IMG/VR virus record: IMGVR_UViG_3300030116_004169
Location: 8,219-60,633 of that record
From: a virus
Length of the DNA: 52,415 bases
Reading direction: 5' to 3' (one strand)
Shown: positions 6,418-15,325 of the stretch, piece after piece
Position numbering within the stretch: position 1 is the stretch's first letter
How the letters are laid out: the number at the start of each line of letters is the position of its first letter
Made by a program: the position numbers and the translations under genes
Notes under the pieces: model-generated
Seen by the model: the letters and a program-made list of their open reading frames with translations, nothing else
Told to the model about the DNA's origin: nothing
Databases searched by the model: none

Positions 6418-8737
6418 CACGATTCTCTTCGTTTTGTATTTTTCTCTCAGCAAGATCAAGTTTTTCATCTGCAACTCTAATTCTTTCTTGACCAGCTACC
6501 TCGGCATCTTCACGTTTCATTCTATCTAAATCAATCTTCTCATCAAACTCATAATTCTTTCTAACTTGATCTACTTTAAACTCTTCTGTTTTACGTTGTA
6601 AGTCCATAGCTCTTAAATCAAGCTCTCTTTGTTTAAGTGCTACAATCGGGTCTTGTTTTGTTGTACCACTTTCTTGAGAAACGAGAGCAGCTGTAAGTTC
6701 TGCTATTTGTCTAGCAATCATACTTTCTGTTTCAGCTTGAAATGCTTGAGGATCAGTATTCTGTAAATCTAATAGCTCAGGTCTTTCTTGTTGTAGATGT
6801 AAAAATACTTGTGCTCTAGCTTTAAAAGATAAATGTTCTGATATATGAGCTTGTAATAATGCATAAACTTTTGGATTAATTTGCACCATTCTTGATCTTA
6901 AAAAAGCAGCGTGTGCCTCTATGTGAGCATCGTGGTTTTGAAAGTAAAAAGCTTTTGGTATCTCCATACGTAATGCACCAGCATTTTCTACACCAGGGTC
7001 CATAGGTGTGTTTGTTCTAGGTGGAGGTAATAAACTTTCTATTTTTTTTGTTCCTAGAGCTTCATAAACTCTATAATAAGCTTCTCTTATGTTATGTATC
7101 TGTGGATTAGATTGTGCTATTTGCAACTGCTGAGAGGCTAATGTTACCCTTTGTGCTAATGAGAACGTATTTGGATCGGCAACAGGAATAACATCAACCT
7201 CAGCAGAAAAGTCTAAAGCTTTTATTTGTCGGTTTGCACCATACACTGCATAGGGATACAGTGGTGGGAGATAGGTGGCAAACACATCTGATAAAAGTCT
7301 AAACTCTTGACGCATAGAATAATAACATCTTTTGTGTATCGCACTCATAACTCTAGAGCCACGTTCTAATAACGCCAAGGTGGTGCCAACTGCACGATTC
7401 TGCTTATCTTCTCCAACATTCATGTCAGCAATAGCTGCGAATCGTTGACCTGCTTGTACAACAAAACCTAACAATTGAAATAAAACACTTGAAGGTTCTT
7501 TGAAAGGCAGTATTTGGAATTGATCTTTGATGTTGCCTCCTGGAGCATCAACATCTCTAAACTCACCAGGTTGAAAAGGTTGTTCATCATCTCGTATCCT
7601 CAAACCTCTAGATTTAAAACCTGCTGGCAAATTAGCTAAAGTACCTGCATCAAGTAGTTGTCTTAAAGCTGCGGTAGCAGTTTTTGACAGTCCACCTATC
7701 ATATGTATCAAACCAAACCCATAAAAACCTAGTCCTGGTAGAAATTTGTAGTGACAAAAGTACTCTTTTCTTTGAAATAAGGGGTCATCTGGAGAATAAT
7801 TTCTATAAATAGACAAAATTTCTTGTGATCCCTCATCAATCGTTACAATATAAGGAACTTTTACCTTTTTTTCTGCATCTTCAACACGAAATTGGTCTAA
7901 ATCTATGTCAACATGCATCTCAAGGATGTTAAATTGATAATCTTTATCGCTTGAGGGCGTAATTCCTTCCATTTCATTGTATTTATCTTGTATTTCGTTG
8001 TCTTCTGCCTGAGTTGGTGTAATTTCAACGTCTCTGTAGAACCCTGTTGTCATTTTTTTAAGTAAATCGTTCTCACTCATCTTAATAACGTGGGTAATTC
8101 TTTCACAATCTTTTAAATCTGATGCGTAATACGGCACCACTAAGTCTTCAGCTGGTATAAATTTACTTACAGCTCTATTCATAAGGTCATCATAGTATAC
8201 TTTTTTGAAAGAAGAGCCAGCTAAGGGTAGATAAAACAGTAATTGATCAAATTCTGGTGTATATTCTTCCATTACTTCGGTAATCATATAATTCATAAAG
8301 TCACTAACACGTTGAGCCTGTGCTTCTTTTGCAGGATTAGTGTCACCTACCACCATTGTTTTCACTGGACCATCAGCTGGTAATAATTCTTTGTATGCTT
8401 GTGATTGAAATTGAGTTACTGCTTCAGATAGCAAAGGATGTGTTACACTTGAAGCTCCTCTAAATGGTTGACCTTCACCATCGTACTTAAATCCTAACAA
8501 GTCAAGCCCACCTGTGTAAGCTTTTTCCCAATCGCTTCTTGATTCTCTGTCTTTTTTATAATCAGTTATAAGTGTTGATGCTAAAGACCCAAGTGTTCTA
8601 TCATCTAAAGTCTCTGCAAGATTTGCAAAAAAATCCTGTTCTTCTTCTACTTGCTCTTCTACTACCTCATCAACACCTTCATCTGATATTTCAAATTGCA
8701 CAGATTCTTGTTCATCTAAATTTTCTTCTATTGCCAT
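6401..8737 (-). CDS. Portal protein
   Basis: 778 aa. The dodecameric head-tail connector through which DNA passes. It begins with an acidic stretch (1-45), then YTGGLDLLGFKYDGEGQPFRGASSVTHPLL and SQAYKELLP, the membrane-free entry region of portal proteins of this podovirus type. The middle part carries PYYASDLKDCERITHVIKM and GFGLIHMIGGLSKTATAALRQLLDAGTLAN. The C-terminus is a long charged coiled coil (about 690-778), matching the barrel of P22-like portals. Its size (P22 portal is 725 aa) and place after TerL support the call. Confidence 0.87.
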   Translation of the reverse strand: MAIEENLDEQESVQFEISDEGVDEVVEEQVEEEQDFFANLAETLDDRTLGSLASTLITDYKKDRESRSDWEKAYTGGLDLLGFKYDGEGQPFRGASSVTHPLLSEAVTQFQSQAYKELLPADGPVKTMVVGDTNPAKEAQAQRVSDFMNYMITEVMEEYTPEFDQLLFYLPLAGSSFKKVYYDDLMNRAVSKFIPAEDLVVPYYASDLKDCERITHVIKMSENDLLKKMTTGFYRDVEITPTQAEDNEIQDKYNEMEGITPSSDKDYQFNILEMHVDIDLDQFRVEDAEKKVKVPYIVTIDEGSQEILSIYRNYSPDDPLFQRKEYFCHYKFLPGLGFYGFGLIHMIGGLSKTATAALRQLLDAGTLANLPAGFKSRGLRIRDDEQPFQPGEFRDVDAPGGNIKDQFQILPFKEPSSVLFQLLGFVVQAGQRFAAIADMNVGEDKQNRAVGTTLALLERGSRVMSAIHKRCYYSMRQEFRLLSDVFATYLPPLYPYAVYGANRQIKALDFSAEVDVIPVADPNTFSLAQRVTLASQQLQIAQSNPQIHNIREAYYRVYEALGTKKIESLLPPPRTNTPMDPGVENAGALRMEIPKAFYFQNHDAHIEAHAAFLRSRMVQINPKVYALLQAHISEHLSFKARAQVFLHLQQERPELLDLQNTDPQAFQAETESMIARQIAELTAALVSQESGTTKQDPIVALKQRELDLRAMDLQRKTEEFKVDQVRKNYEFDEKIDLDRMKREDAEVAGQERIRVADEKLDLAERKIQNEENRDEPKG

Positions 8738-9111
8738 TAAGTTATCCTAGTTTTTTTTGTTCTACCTAATCTTGTTTTTACTCTAACAAATTTTCCTTTT
8801 TTTGCACCAAGTTCTGGCACCACATTTCTCTGCATAATTTGTTGTAAATCTGATGTTATATCTGATACTGGTAAAGGATAAAATTTTACTCCTTTATAAG
8901 CATCTTGCAAAGCTTCTTTTTTCTTTCTTATAAAATCAAGACCCTCTGCATCAGTATCTAATTTAGGTGAAGCTGGAGGTTTAAAAAAAGCATCCATAAG
9001 AGAATCTTTGTCAAAACCTGCAACCCCAAAATTTTTCTCAAAGTAACTTTTCTCTTTTGCTCTTGCTTCATCTACTTCAGTAAAATCAAAATCTTTATTT
9101 TTTTTTGCCAT
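8737..9111 (-). CDS. Small Lys-rich protein before portal, unknown
   Basis: 124 aa with basic ends and no recognised domain; the C-terminus (RVKTRLGRTKKTRIT) is strongly basic. Its last base is the first base of the portal start, so the two are coupled. Possibly a head-closure or DNA-contacting protein, but only context supports this. Confidence 0.55.
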   Translation of the reverse strand: MAKKNKDFDFTEVDEARAKEKSYFEKNFGVAGFDKDSLMDAFFKPPASPKLDTDAEGLDFIRKKKEALQDAYKGVKFYPLPVSDITSDLQQIMQRNVVPELGAKKGKFVRVKTRLGRTKKTRIT

Positions 9112-9119
9112 ATTTTATC

Positions 9120-11324
9120 CTACCATTTAAAAAGGTTTACGACTAGACCACCTGTCTTCTTATATAACTTGAAGGGTTTTTCTTTCATCTCAGGTGTTAT
9201 TCTTAAAGACATAGTATCGTAATACATACGTGGGTCAGTAGATTTTATTTTTCTCATTCTTAAATCACTGCCATAATTTTCTCTCATAGCTCTATCCATA
9301 AATTGTCTAGCCTCAACTTCTGATTTAAAAGCAGCAACGTGTTCATTAGTTTCATTTAAAACTTTAAATTCTTTTCTAGGATCACTTTTTGATATTGTTC
9401 TTTTTTCTACCTTAGAGTTATATTGTTTAGCTAATCTAACCATAGCATCATACATAACACTTTTTGGATTATCTGCACTAGCTCCATAAAACTCTTTTAA
9501 TCCTGTGGCTGTTGTCCTTTTTCCGTGTTGTACTGCAACTGAGTTTACAGATACAAAATCAACATCATCCATTATAGCTTTTCTTACTAAAGTTTTTAAA
9601 GCGTGTTCTCCATAATCTTTTCTATCAACCATCGGAAGATAAGGTTGTCCACGAGCGTAAGCTTCTGGTGAAGGAACCTTTTGGTTTGATCTTAATAGAT
9701 TATCTACCTTAGAATTTATTTCTTGTAATTCTTCTCTTTCTGCTTTCGTAGCAGCTACTCCTTTATTCACCAATTCTCTAGCTCTAGGTGTTAATTGTTT
9801 TGCTCTCATCAATCCCATATTCTTTATAAAATCTAAATTGTAAGGATTAAACCTACGAAAGTTAGGATCGTTACTATCTCTCGCTGCTCTCATAGATTTA
9901 CCCACAGATTGATTGATGTCTGCTTGTATTTCATCTATTGCATAATTTTTTATATTAGGGTTTTCAATATCTGATCGCATACCAAAACGCATAAAATATA
10001 ATTGGTCGGAGTGTTTAGGAGCTAACTCAGAACGTTCTTTGTAATGTTGTCCTCCTTCGGGAACATGTAGTTTATATCCTGGTGTTTTAGCTTTAGGATC
10101 TATATACACGACAAGTTCATTGTAATTTTCTGGACCATGTAATCTATAGGCACCTTCTCTACCATACACACTCGGTAATCTTTTATACATATCTATTTCA
10201 TTACTCATAGTGCGTTGATGTTTATTTAATTCTTGCACAAGTCTTTTGCCAGCTGTGTTATCAAATATAGCCATAGTCTGTTCTGCTTTTCTCATTTTAT
10301 CTGCACTAGAAGAGGGTAGTAACTGTCCCTTAAAGTTTTCGATAAAATTATTTTGAAAATTTTTTAAATCATTAGATTGTTGCATATGTTCTGGTCGATA
10401 GGCTCTTGTTGTATTCTGACTTGATAAACCTTGTTTTACAAAAAATTCGTTTTGTGCATTTATGTCACTAGCGTCTTTTACATAACCTTGCACACCTCTT
10501 TCAAACTTTTGTACATCTGTAGCAGTATACCCAAGTCTTTTTAATTTTGGCTTCATAAACTCTATGAGTTCTGATGCATACTTATCTCTTGTATCAGCAT
10601 AGTTATCCATAGCATCTACCATTTTTCTTGTTGGTCCAAACTCCATAACTCTTGCTTGTGCCATAGGATTACTTTTAATAATTTGAAGTAAATCATACTT
10701 TCCAACATCAAGGTCAGCATCTTGTGCATATTTTAAAAAACCACCGATAATTTTATTCTTATCATCAAACACTGCAATATTTAAATCTTCTAATTCTCTT
10801 CTTGTAACGTTATTTGTTATATCTGCATACCCTGGAGTAGGTATACGTAGCGTATTCATTTTGCCTTCATTCTTAAAAGCGTTCACCCATTCTTTTGCTT
10901 TTAATAATTTATTTGTAGGATATAAAGCTACATAGTCATATAAAGCTGAGCCCATATGTAAATTAAACCCAGTCTTTTGTAAACCTTCTTTGAAAGCAGG
11001 ACTTTGTCCACCAAATGTCAATGGATTCTTTTTAACAGCTTTCATAATATCTTGAAGCTCTTCTTCTTCTTTTGCTGTAATTTTTTTTATCTTATCTAAT
11101 GCTTTGGTAGGAACTACAGTCAACTCTTGTGATGGTACTGTCTCCATAGCTTCTTCTACATTCATTAATTTGGGAGAAGGTTCTGGCTTCTTGAACAGTG
11201 ATGAGACTGCCTTGATTCCTCTCTTCCTTAACCCTGGTACAAGAAGGCCAGCAACACCGAGTCCAACTCCTGTAGCGATCGTTCCTATACCAGTAGAATC
11301 TGTTTGTGTTTCGTTCTCTTCCAT
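9120..11324 (-). CDS. Large virion-associated protein with EIQ-D motif
   Basis: 734 aa. One membrane-like helix near the N-terminus (about residues 12-32, TIATGVGLGVAGLLVPG), then a long soluble part. The C-terminal half resembles a domain common in phage polyvalent proteins, with IDEIQADINQSVGKSMRAAR (about 460-480), a later HALKTLVRKAIMDDVDFVSVNS helix-strand and a YYDTMSLRITPEM end. I know that domain by its E-(I/V)-Q-(S/A)-D signature; its enzymatic role is unsettled. It ends in KKTGGLVVNLFKW. Placement between TerL and portal suggests an ejected or head-internal protein. Confidence 0.6.
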   Translation of the reverse strand: MEENETQTDSTGIGTIATGVGLGVAGLLVPGLRKRGIKAVSSLFKKPEPSPKLMNVEEAMETVPSQELTVVPTKALDKIKKITAKEEEELQDIMKAVKKNPLTFGGQSPAFKEGLQKTGFNLHMGSALYDYVALYPTNKLLKAKEWVNAFKNEGKMNTLRIPTPGYADITNNVTRRELEDLNIAVFDDKNKIIGGFLKYAQDADLDVGKYDLLQIIKSNPMAQARVMEFGPTRKMVDAMDNYADTRDKYASELIEFMKPKLKRLGYTATDVQKFERGVQGYVKDASDINAQNEFFVKQGLSSQNTTRAYRPEHMQQSNDLKNFQNNFIENFKGQLLPSSSADKMRKAEQTMAIFDNTAGKRLVQELNKHQRTMSNEIDMYKRLPSVYGREGAYRLHGPENYNELVVYIDPKAKTPGYKLHVPEGGQHYKERSELAPKHSDQLYFMRFGMRSDIENPNIKNYAIDEIQADINQSVGKSMRAARDSNDPNFRRFNPYNLDFIKNMGLMRAKQLTPRARELVNKGVAATKAEREELQEINSKVDNLLRSNQKVPSPEAYARGQPYLPMVDRKDYGEHALKTLVRKAIMDDVDFVSVNSVAVQHGKRTTATGLKEFYGASADNPKSVMYDAMVRLAKQYNSKVEKRTISKSDPRKEFKVLNETNEHVAAFKSEVEARQFMDRAMRENYGSDLRMRKIKSTDPRMYYDTMSLRITPEMKEKPFKLYKKTGGLVVNLFKW

Positions 11325-11331
11325 CTAATGC

Positions 11332-12804
11332 CTAATAATAATTATACTCTTTAGGTGGTAGATCCTCATTATCCACATAATCAGAATATAAAGAAACAAA
11401 ATTACCTTGTCTATATCTTAACACTGCTTGTGTCGTGCTGTCTACATAGTCATCATTAGCACCATTAGGAAAAGCTGCACATTCATCAATAACATCTTCA
11501 GCAAACTTTTCACCATAAGGATAGAACACTTGACCACTTTCAAATACAGGTGCACAAGCATTTACTCTTGTATGTTTATCATTACCCTTCGTTGGTACAA
11601 ATGGTACTACAGGTATACCCATCCTTCTAAACTCTTGTGTCAATGGTTCACCACTTGCTTTTTGTTCTATAATAATTGTTTCAGGTTCCCAATATTTATT
11701 CGCATCTAACGCCACAGCTTTTAGTTCTGGAAAATCATATTTACCTCGTAACGCATCTAGTAGTATCATAGCAGGAGCTCCACCCTCTTCTGGATAAAAT
11801 ATACCCCAAGTTGTAATAGCAGAATAATCAGCAGTTTCTTTTTTACTAAACGCTGTATCATAACTTTGTATTACGTGCATAAGATTAGGGATATGACCCT
11901 TCCACGGAATCCACCATTCTCTTTTTAAAATAGCACCCTCTTCAGATGTAGGGTTTTGCATATACTGAGCAGACCAGTTTCTAATAGGTAAAGATGCTTT
12001 TATTTTTTCTAATTCTTCTAAACTCCAATACTCAGGCCATACTGGGTTCCCTGAGTCGAGAATCGCTGAGAATGAAATCTGTCTCCACGTATCAGCTTTC
12101 GGTTCTGTTTGAGCCTTCAATAATCTGCCAGTTAAGTCATCCTCTGCCCATCGTGTCATTACCAAAAGAATTGAGCCTCCAGGTTGCAATCTTTGTCGAG
12201 GTCCAGCTGTGTACCACTCATACGCACGTTCCATAGCAATATCAGACATAGCATCTTGTTCCGTGTGTGGGTCATCAATAATCAGTAAATCTGCACCACG
12301 ACCAGTGATACTCGCACCGACGCCAGCTGCATAATATTCTCCACCATGATTTGTTTCCCATCTACCTTTTGCTTTGGAGTCCTCACGAAGCTTCACATCT
12401 CCAAATATTTGTTTGTATTCTGGTGAACCCACAATATTACGAACCTTACTACCAAACCTTACTGCAAGTTCTGTGTTGTGTGACACTTGCATAATTTTCA
12501 TTTTTGGAAACTTCCCTATGATCCAAGCTGGAAAATAAATTGATGCAAATTCAGACTTCGTATGTCTAGGAGGCATATTTATTATGAGCCTCCCTTTTTT
12601 TTCTTTAGCGATATTTGTAAACTCATTTGCTATTATTTGATGATGTCCCCATTGGTCTTTATCAGGTGTATTACGATAAATGAAGTCTGGCCACATCTCT
12701 TTTACAAAAAATAAAAAATTATCCTGAGCCAGCTGAATGCTTTTTATCATGAGCCTCTCTACTTCGAGCCTTAGTTTTTCAGTAGGTAGGTTTTGTAGTG
12801 CCAT
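11332..12804 (-). CDS. terL: Terminase large subunit
   Basis: 490 aa motor-nuclease that drives DNA into the prohead. ATPase part: adenine/Q region near 50, Walker A variant NMPPRHTKSE (76-85), Walker B LLIIDDPH (173-180, D177-D178), coupling motif VMTRW (215-219). The nuclease part starts near residue 310 with SYDTAFSK, continues with TIIIEQKASGEPL and ends with NDDYVDSTTQAVLRY, giving the acidic RNase-H-like cluster. The RHTKSE loop is usual for this terminase class. No clear ribosome site precedes the ATG. The small subunit gene is unusually far away (16252-16776). Confidence 0.95.
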   Translation of the reverse strand: MALQNLPTEKLRLEVERLMIKSIQLAQDNFLFFVKEMWPDFIYRNTPDKDQWGHHQIIANEFTNIAKEKKGRLIINMPPRHTKSEFASIYFPAWIIGKFPKMKIMQVSHNTELAVRFGSKVRNIVGSPEYKQIFGDVKLREDSKAKGRWETNHGGEYYAAGVGASITGRGADLLIIDDPHTEQDAMSDIAMERAYEWYTAGPRQRLQPGGSILLVMTRWAEDDLTGRLLKAQTEPKADTWRQISFSAILDSGNPVWPEYWSLEELEKIKASLPIRNWSAQYMQNPTSEEGAILKREWWIPWKGHIPNLMHVIQSYDTAFSKKETADYSAITTWGIFYPEEGGAPAMILLDALRGKYDFPELKAVALDANKYWEPETIIIEQKASGEPLTQEFRRMGIPVVPFVPTKGNDKHTRVNACAPVFESGQVFYPYGEKFAEDVIDECAAFPNGANDDYVDSTTQAVLRYRQGNFVSLYSDYVDNEDLPPKEYNYY

Positions 12805-12969
12805 AATCGCATACTACAATAGCCATAAGAAAAGAGCAAGAAGTACACGTATATCTCTTGTCTAACGCTTGCGTTCGTGTAAGAACCTAATAGTCGTAGG
12901 TTGGGAAAATCTACGTTTTTAATTATCGATTTTAGAATAGAGAATGAGCCTTTTTTTTAGATGGGAAAC
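12805..12969. other. Intergenic leader of the head operon
   Basis: 165 bp between the terminator and TerL. On the minus strand it holds two short inverted repeats, CGTAG...CTACG and AACGC-AA-GCGTT, but no good sigma70 promoter that I can see. A late promoter recognised by a phage factor would be expected here; this is inference. Confidence 0.35.
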
Positions 12970-13005
12970 AAAAAAAATGCCTAGTTAAATTAATAACTAG
13001 GCATT
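12970..13005 (-). terminator. Rho-independent terminator between early block and TerL
   Basis: Perfect 12-bp stem AATGCCTAGTTA/TAACTAGGCATT (12976-12987 with 12994-13005), 6-base loop, then a T-run on the minus strand (A-run 12970-12977). It lies 21 bp after the stop of the last early gene and separates that operon from the packaging operon. Confidence 0.92.
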
Positions 13006-13026
13006 AAAAGAATTAACTATGTAAAC

Positions 13027-13215
13027 TTATTCTTTTAATTCTTTAGGATAATGATTAGGAACATTTCCAAAGTCTTCTAAATACTTTGCAATTCCTTCCC
13101 TATCTAATATTTTTATGCCTTCACTTGTTAACTTTATAAAGCCCATTTTTTCGAAGTCTTTAATTGCTTGTATAAAGTGTTTATCTTTTTTTAGTATATC
13201 TGTAAAAATATCCAT
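13027..13215 (-). CDS. Small protein, winged-helix-like, unknown
   Basis: 62 aa. Pattern of helix, then MGFIKLTSEGIKILDREGIAKYLEDFG, resembling the second half of a winged-helix domain (helix-strand-strand). It lies last in its operon, 4 bp after the next gene. A DNA-binding role is a guess. Confidence 0.5.
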   Translation of the reverse strand: MDIFTDILKKDKHFIQAIKDFEKMGFIKLTSEGIKILDREGIAKYLEDFGNVPNHYPKELKE

Positions 13216-13219
13216 AACC

Positions 13220-13474
13220 TTAACCTTTCAATATATATAATCTAACTTGATTTAATGCATTACTAACTTCACTCATTAACTCATTAGATTGTTGATTATT
13301 AAATTTACTACAATGTTCTACAATAATATCTTCTAAAACTTTTGCGACTAATGCATTATTAAGTTTTATTTGTGGATTAGTATTATTAGTAGGTTGAGTA
13401 AAATCCCTATTGTTAATCTCACTACTAGATATAGTAGTGAGATTAGTGTTTCTAATGTTGTCTAATATACTCAT
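13220..13474 (-). CDS. Small Asn-rich protein, unknown
   Basis: 84 aa, disordered Asn/Thr-rich first half and a helical second half (about residues 38-82). Starts at the last base of the upstream gene (overlap of one base), so translation is coupled. No domain recognised. Confidence 0.5.
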   Translation of the reverse strand: MSILDNIRNTNLTTISSSEINNRDFTQPTNNTNPQIKLNNALVAKVLEDIIVEHCSKFNNQQSNELMSEVSNALNQVRLYILKG

Positions 13475-13854
13475 TAGTCATTCACTTTAATGTCTAATTT
13501 AATTTCTTTAGACTTACTAGGAACTAAACACTCTTTCCATATATTAGGATATTTTTCTTTCAAGAGTTTACTATCGATACGACCATTTAATAAATTGCCG
13601 TTTTCATCTCTTTTACTTTCCCTAACAATTAAGGTTGCAACACTTCCCATATATTTATCTGAAGTAAAAAATATAGTATTTGATTTTTTATCTTCAAATA
13701 ATTTTAGTACTTGTGGTTTTAGATAACCTTCAACCTTCTCTTCGTCTAATCTTTTTTGTTTAGTGGTTGCATAATCAAGAAAGAGTTTTTCTTGTTCATC
13801 ACTTAACTCTCTATGAAAGTTAAGGTCTTTTATAGTTAGTTTTTTTAGTGTCAT
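13474..13854 (-). CDS. Charged early protein, unknown
   Basis: 126 aa from ATG 13854, chosen because AAGGAAAGGA lies just upstream; an in-frame start at 13887 sits at the predicted transcription start and would lack a leader. Lys-rich alpha/beta sequence with a core SNTIFFTSDKYMGSVATLIVRES. First gene of a three-gene unit with its own promoter (13894-13922) and terminator (12970-13005). No family recognised; small operons like this in phages often hold host-takeover genes. Confidence 0.6.
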   Translation of the reverse strand: MTLKKLTIKDLNFHRELSDEQEKLFLDYATTKQKRLDEEKVEGYLKPQVLKLFEDKKSNTIFFTSDKYMGSVATLIVRESKRDENGNLLNGRIDSKLLKEKYPNIWKECLVPSKSKEIKLDIKVND

Positions 13855-13886
13855 AATTTTTTCCTTTCCTTGTAAAATGTTTAACA

Positions 13887-13922
13887 CAAGTAAATTATAT
13901 AAAATTTTTTAACAAATTAAAA
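13887..13922 (-). promoter_or_regulatory. Promoter P1 (sigma70-like)
   Basis: Minus strand: perfect -10 TATAAT (13899-13894), weak -35 TTTTAA (13922-13917) at 17 bp, and six bases on a GTGTTAAAC start region at about 13887. The GTGTTAAA start sequence and the 6-base gap recur at P2 and P3. Confidence 0.65.
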
Positions 13923-14020
13923 GCATTAATTTATATTTTTTTACATTTTTTTATATGTTAATTCCTGGTGTTGCTGCTTTTTGCTTTCCCTGGTAGGATC
14001 TGCTGCTGGCGCTTTTCTAT

Positions 14021-14061
14021 GGGAAGGGAAATGGGAAATGTGGGAAACTATGGGAAATGGG
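14021..14061 (+). repeat. Six-tract G-quadruplex motif (GGGAAA-type repeat)
   Basis: Six GGG tracts at 14021, 14026, 14033, 14042, 14052 and 14059 with loops of 2, 4, 6, 7 and 4 bases, all within the usual 1-7 limit for a three-layer G-quadruplex. It is intergenic, in a genome where GGG is rare. It precedes GC-rich repeat copy 1. Confidence 0.8.
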
Positions 14062-14088
14062 AAAATATAAAATGGCAAGACGCACACC

Positions 14089-14180
14089 TCCGTGATGTCC
14101 CCGAGGCGCGCGCCCGTGCCAGCTTCTTAACTAACTATAATAAAGAAGATCTTTTTGCTTAAAAACGGCAAACGGCAAAT
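14089..14180 (+). repeat. GC-rich structured repeat, copy 1
   Basis: Order of parts on the plus strand: CCGTGATGTCC, the palindrome GGCGCGCGCC (14105-14114), TGCCAGC, an AT-rich hairpin CTTCTT...AAGAAG, and the tail AAACGGCAAACGGCAAAT (14163-14180). The same order occurs at four other places in 14951-15956. Strand is arbitrary. The rest of the 13888-14250 gap holds the G-tract repeat and the hairpin at 14206-14233. Confidence 0.8.
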
Positions 14181-14205
14181 TAATTAAATAGAAATATGAT
14201 TAGTA

Positions 14206-14233
14206 GAGTTGCTCCTAAATATAAGAGCAACTC
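14206..14233 (-). repeat. 9-bp inverted repeat after the 198-aa gene
   Basis: GAGTTGCTC (14206-14214) and GAGCAACTC (14225-14233) with a 10-base loop, 17 bp past the stop of the minus-strand gene. It could stop transcription or protect an RNA end, but no T-run follows on the minus strand, so it is not a standard terminator. Confidence 0.55.
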
Positions 14234-14250
14234 AAAAAATTCAACTAGAA

Positions 14251-14847
14251 CTAACATATTTTAAAACCACCACTCGCTCTACAAAAACGCATAAAGTCTA
14301 CTACGTTCTCCTCTGAAAATGGATAGCTTGACCTATGGTCTAGCATCTTATAAATATCGTCCCATTGGCTTTTGAAAGGTTCTGGATAACTAACTGGTGC
14401 AATATTTTCATCATTTGTCTTATCTATAACTATCTGATGAAGTTCTTTCATTTTTATTCTTAACTTATTATTATGGTCAGACGCTTTCTTATTAACTTCA
14501 TCATACTTCTTTTGAATTTGTCTTACTCTTGACGTCTTGAGTTCTTGCTCCAATCTATCAGCAATTTTCAAGGCAACATCTTCTTCAACTCTATGTCCGT
14601 CATTATGATGCCAAGATGCGTGCTCCTCACTTGGTATAATGCCTCCCATTAAATTTAAAACATAATCTGCTAATGGTCTCCACCACCAAACATTATTTCT
14701 AAAATAATGCCCAACATTTTCCTTTAAAAATTTTTCTCTATCTTTAAAGTATTGTCTTTTTTCTTCGCTTGAAGGTTTGTCCTCCCAATTAATAGAAGGT
14801 TCTTTACTTTTTAATTTTGGATTTAATCCGTATAAATCGAATCCCAT
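14251..14847 (-). CDS. Conserved phage protein (MGFDLYGLNP family)
   Basis: 198 aa. Begins MGFDLYGLNPKLKS and has GHYFRNNVWWWRPLADYVLNL (residues 46-66), then ASWHHNDGHRVEEDVALKIADRL and a long helix (about 105-140), ending FMRFCRASGGFKIC. I recall the FRNNVWWWRPLW.Y pattern from many phage and prophage proteins of unknown function. Strong ribosome site AAGGAG and its own promoter P2. It stands alone between repeat copies 1 and 2. Confidence 0.75.
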   Translation of the reverse strand: MGFDLYGLNPKLKSKEPSINWEDKPSSEEKRQYFKDREKFLKENVGHYFRNNVWWWRPLADYVLNLMGGIIPSEEHASWHHNDGHRVEEDVALKIADRLEQELKTSRVRQIQKKYDEVNKKASDHNNKLRIKMKELHQIVIDKTNDENIAPVSYPEPFKSQWDDIYKMLDHRSSYPFSEENVVDFMRFCRASGGFKIC

Positions 14848-14872
14848 TTTATTCTCCTTTTTAAGTTTAACA

Positions 14873-14907
14873 CAATATTATTGTACACTATTATATATAT
14901 AAAACAA
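14873..14907 (-). promoter_or_regulatory. Promoter P2 (sigma70-like)
   Basis: Minus strand: -35 TTGTTT (14907-14902), 16-bp spacer, -10 TACAAT (14885-14880), then 6 bases to a GTGTTAAAC start region at about 14873, 26 bases before the ATG of the 198-aa gene. Same arrangement as P1 and P3. Confidence 0.65.
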
Positions 14908-14950
14908 GAAAAAAATTTTTAGAAGGTAATGATACAGCTCCTAGTGTAAA

Positions 14951-15036
14951 CCACTCCCGGTCAGGCGCGCGCTGCCAGCCCATTAGACTAAAGTCAGAAA
15001 CTCCAGCTTTTCCGTAAAAAACGGCAAACGGCAAAT
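14951..15036 (+). repeat. GC-rich structured repeat, copy 2
   Basis: Has CACTCCCGG, GGCGCGCGCTGCCAGC (14964-14979), the small hairpin GACT-AA-AGTC, a second hairpin CCGT...ACGG, and the tail ACGGCAAACGGCAAAT (15021-15036). The hairpin sequence differs from copy 1 while pairing is kept. Confidence 0.8.
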
Positions 15037-15077
15037 CAGGTCCCGGGGATCGGCCAGGCAGCCAGATCCAGGACCTG

Positions 15078-15096
15078 AAAAAGATGGGGACCAAAA
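15078..15096 (+). repeat. 19-bp exact repeat beside copy 3
   Basis: A 19-bp A-flanked block centred on GATGGGGACC, repeated exactly at 15713-15731. In both places it lies about 33-44 bp before a GC-rich repeat copy on the same strand, so it may be part of a longer unit. Confidence 0.85.
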
Positions 15097-15128
15097 CCCT
15101 TGGAAAACGGGGGTTTGGGAAATGCCAT

Positions 15129-15220
15129 TCCGTGATTTCCACTCGCCACGCGGCGCGCGCCAGCTCCTTAGACTATAATTATAAAAGTGTGCGTTTCCGT
15201 TAGAAACGGGAACGGGAATT
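15129..15220 (+). repeat. GC-rich structured repeat, copy 3
   Basis: CCGTGATTTCC (15130-15140), GCGGCGCGCGCCAGC, an AT-rich core around TTAGACTATAATTATAA, the hairpin CCGTT-AGA-AACGG, then GGGAACGGGAATT to 15220. The rest of the gap 14848-15325 holds copy 2, the 19-bp block and 15221-15325, in which I see nothing more. Two long open frames across this gap have tryptophan- and proline-heavy composition unlike any gene here and are not counted. Confidence 0.8.
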
Positions 15221-15325
15221 AGAAGACCATAGAAACCACCACACACAAAAGTACTACCCCCAACCACACAAGCAATCGAGGGCAGAACAAAACGATGAAC
15301 GCTAAAAAAATATAAAATCCCATTT

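Noticed and set aside
14206-14233. Hairpin as a standard terminator of the 198-aa gene
   Set aside because: No T-run follows the stem on the minus strand; listed as an inverted repeat only.
14891-15267. Two open minus-strand frames (14891-15142 and 14983-15267) over the repeat region
   Set aside because: Trp/Pro/Arg-rich composition unlike any gene in the window, no ribosome site, and the sequence is explained by repeat copies 2 and 3 and the 19-bp block.
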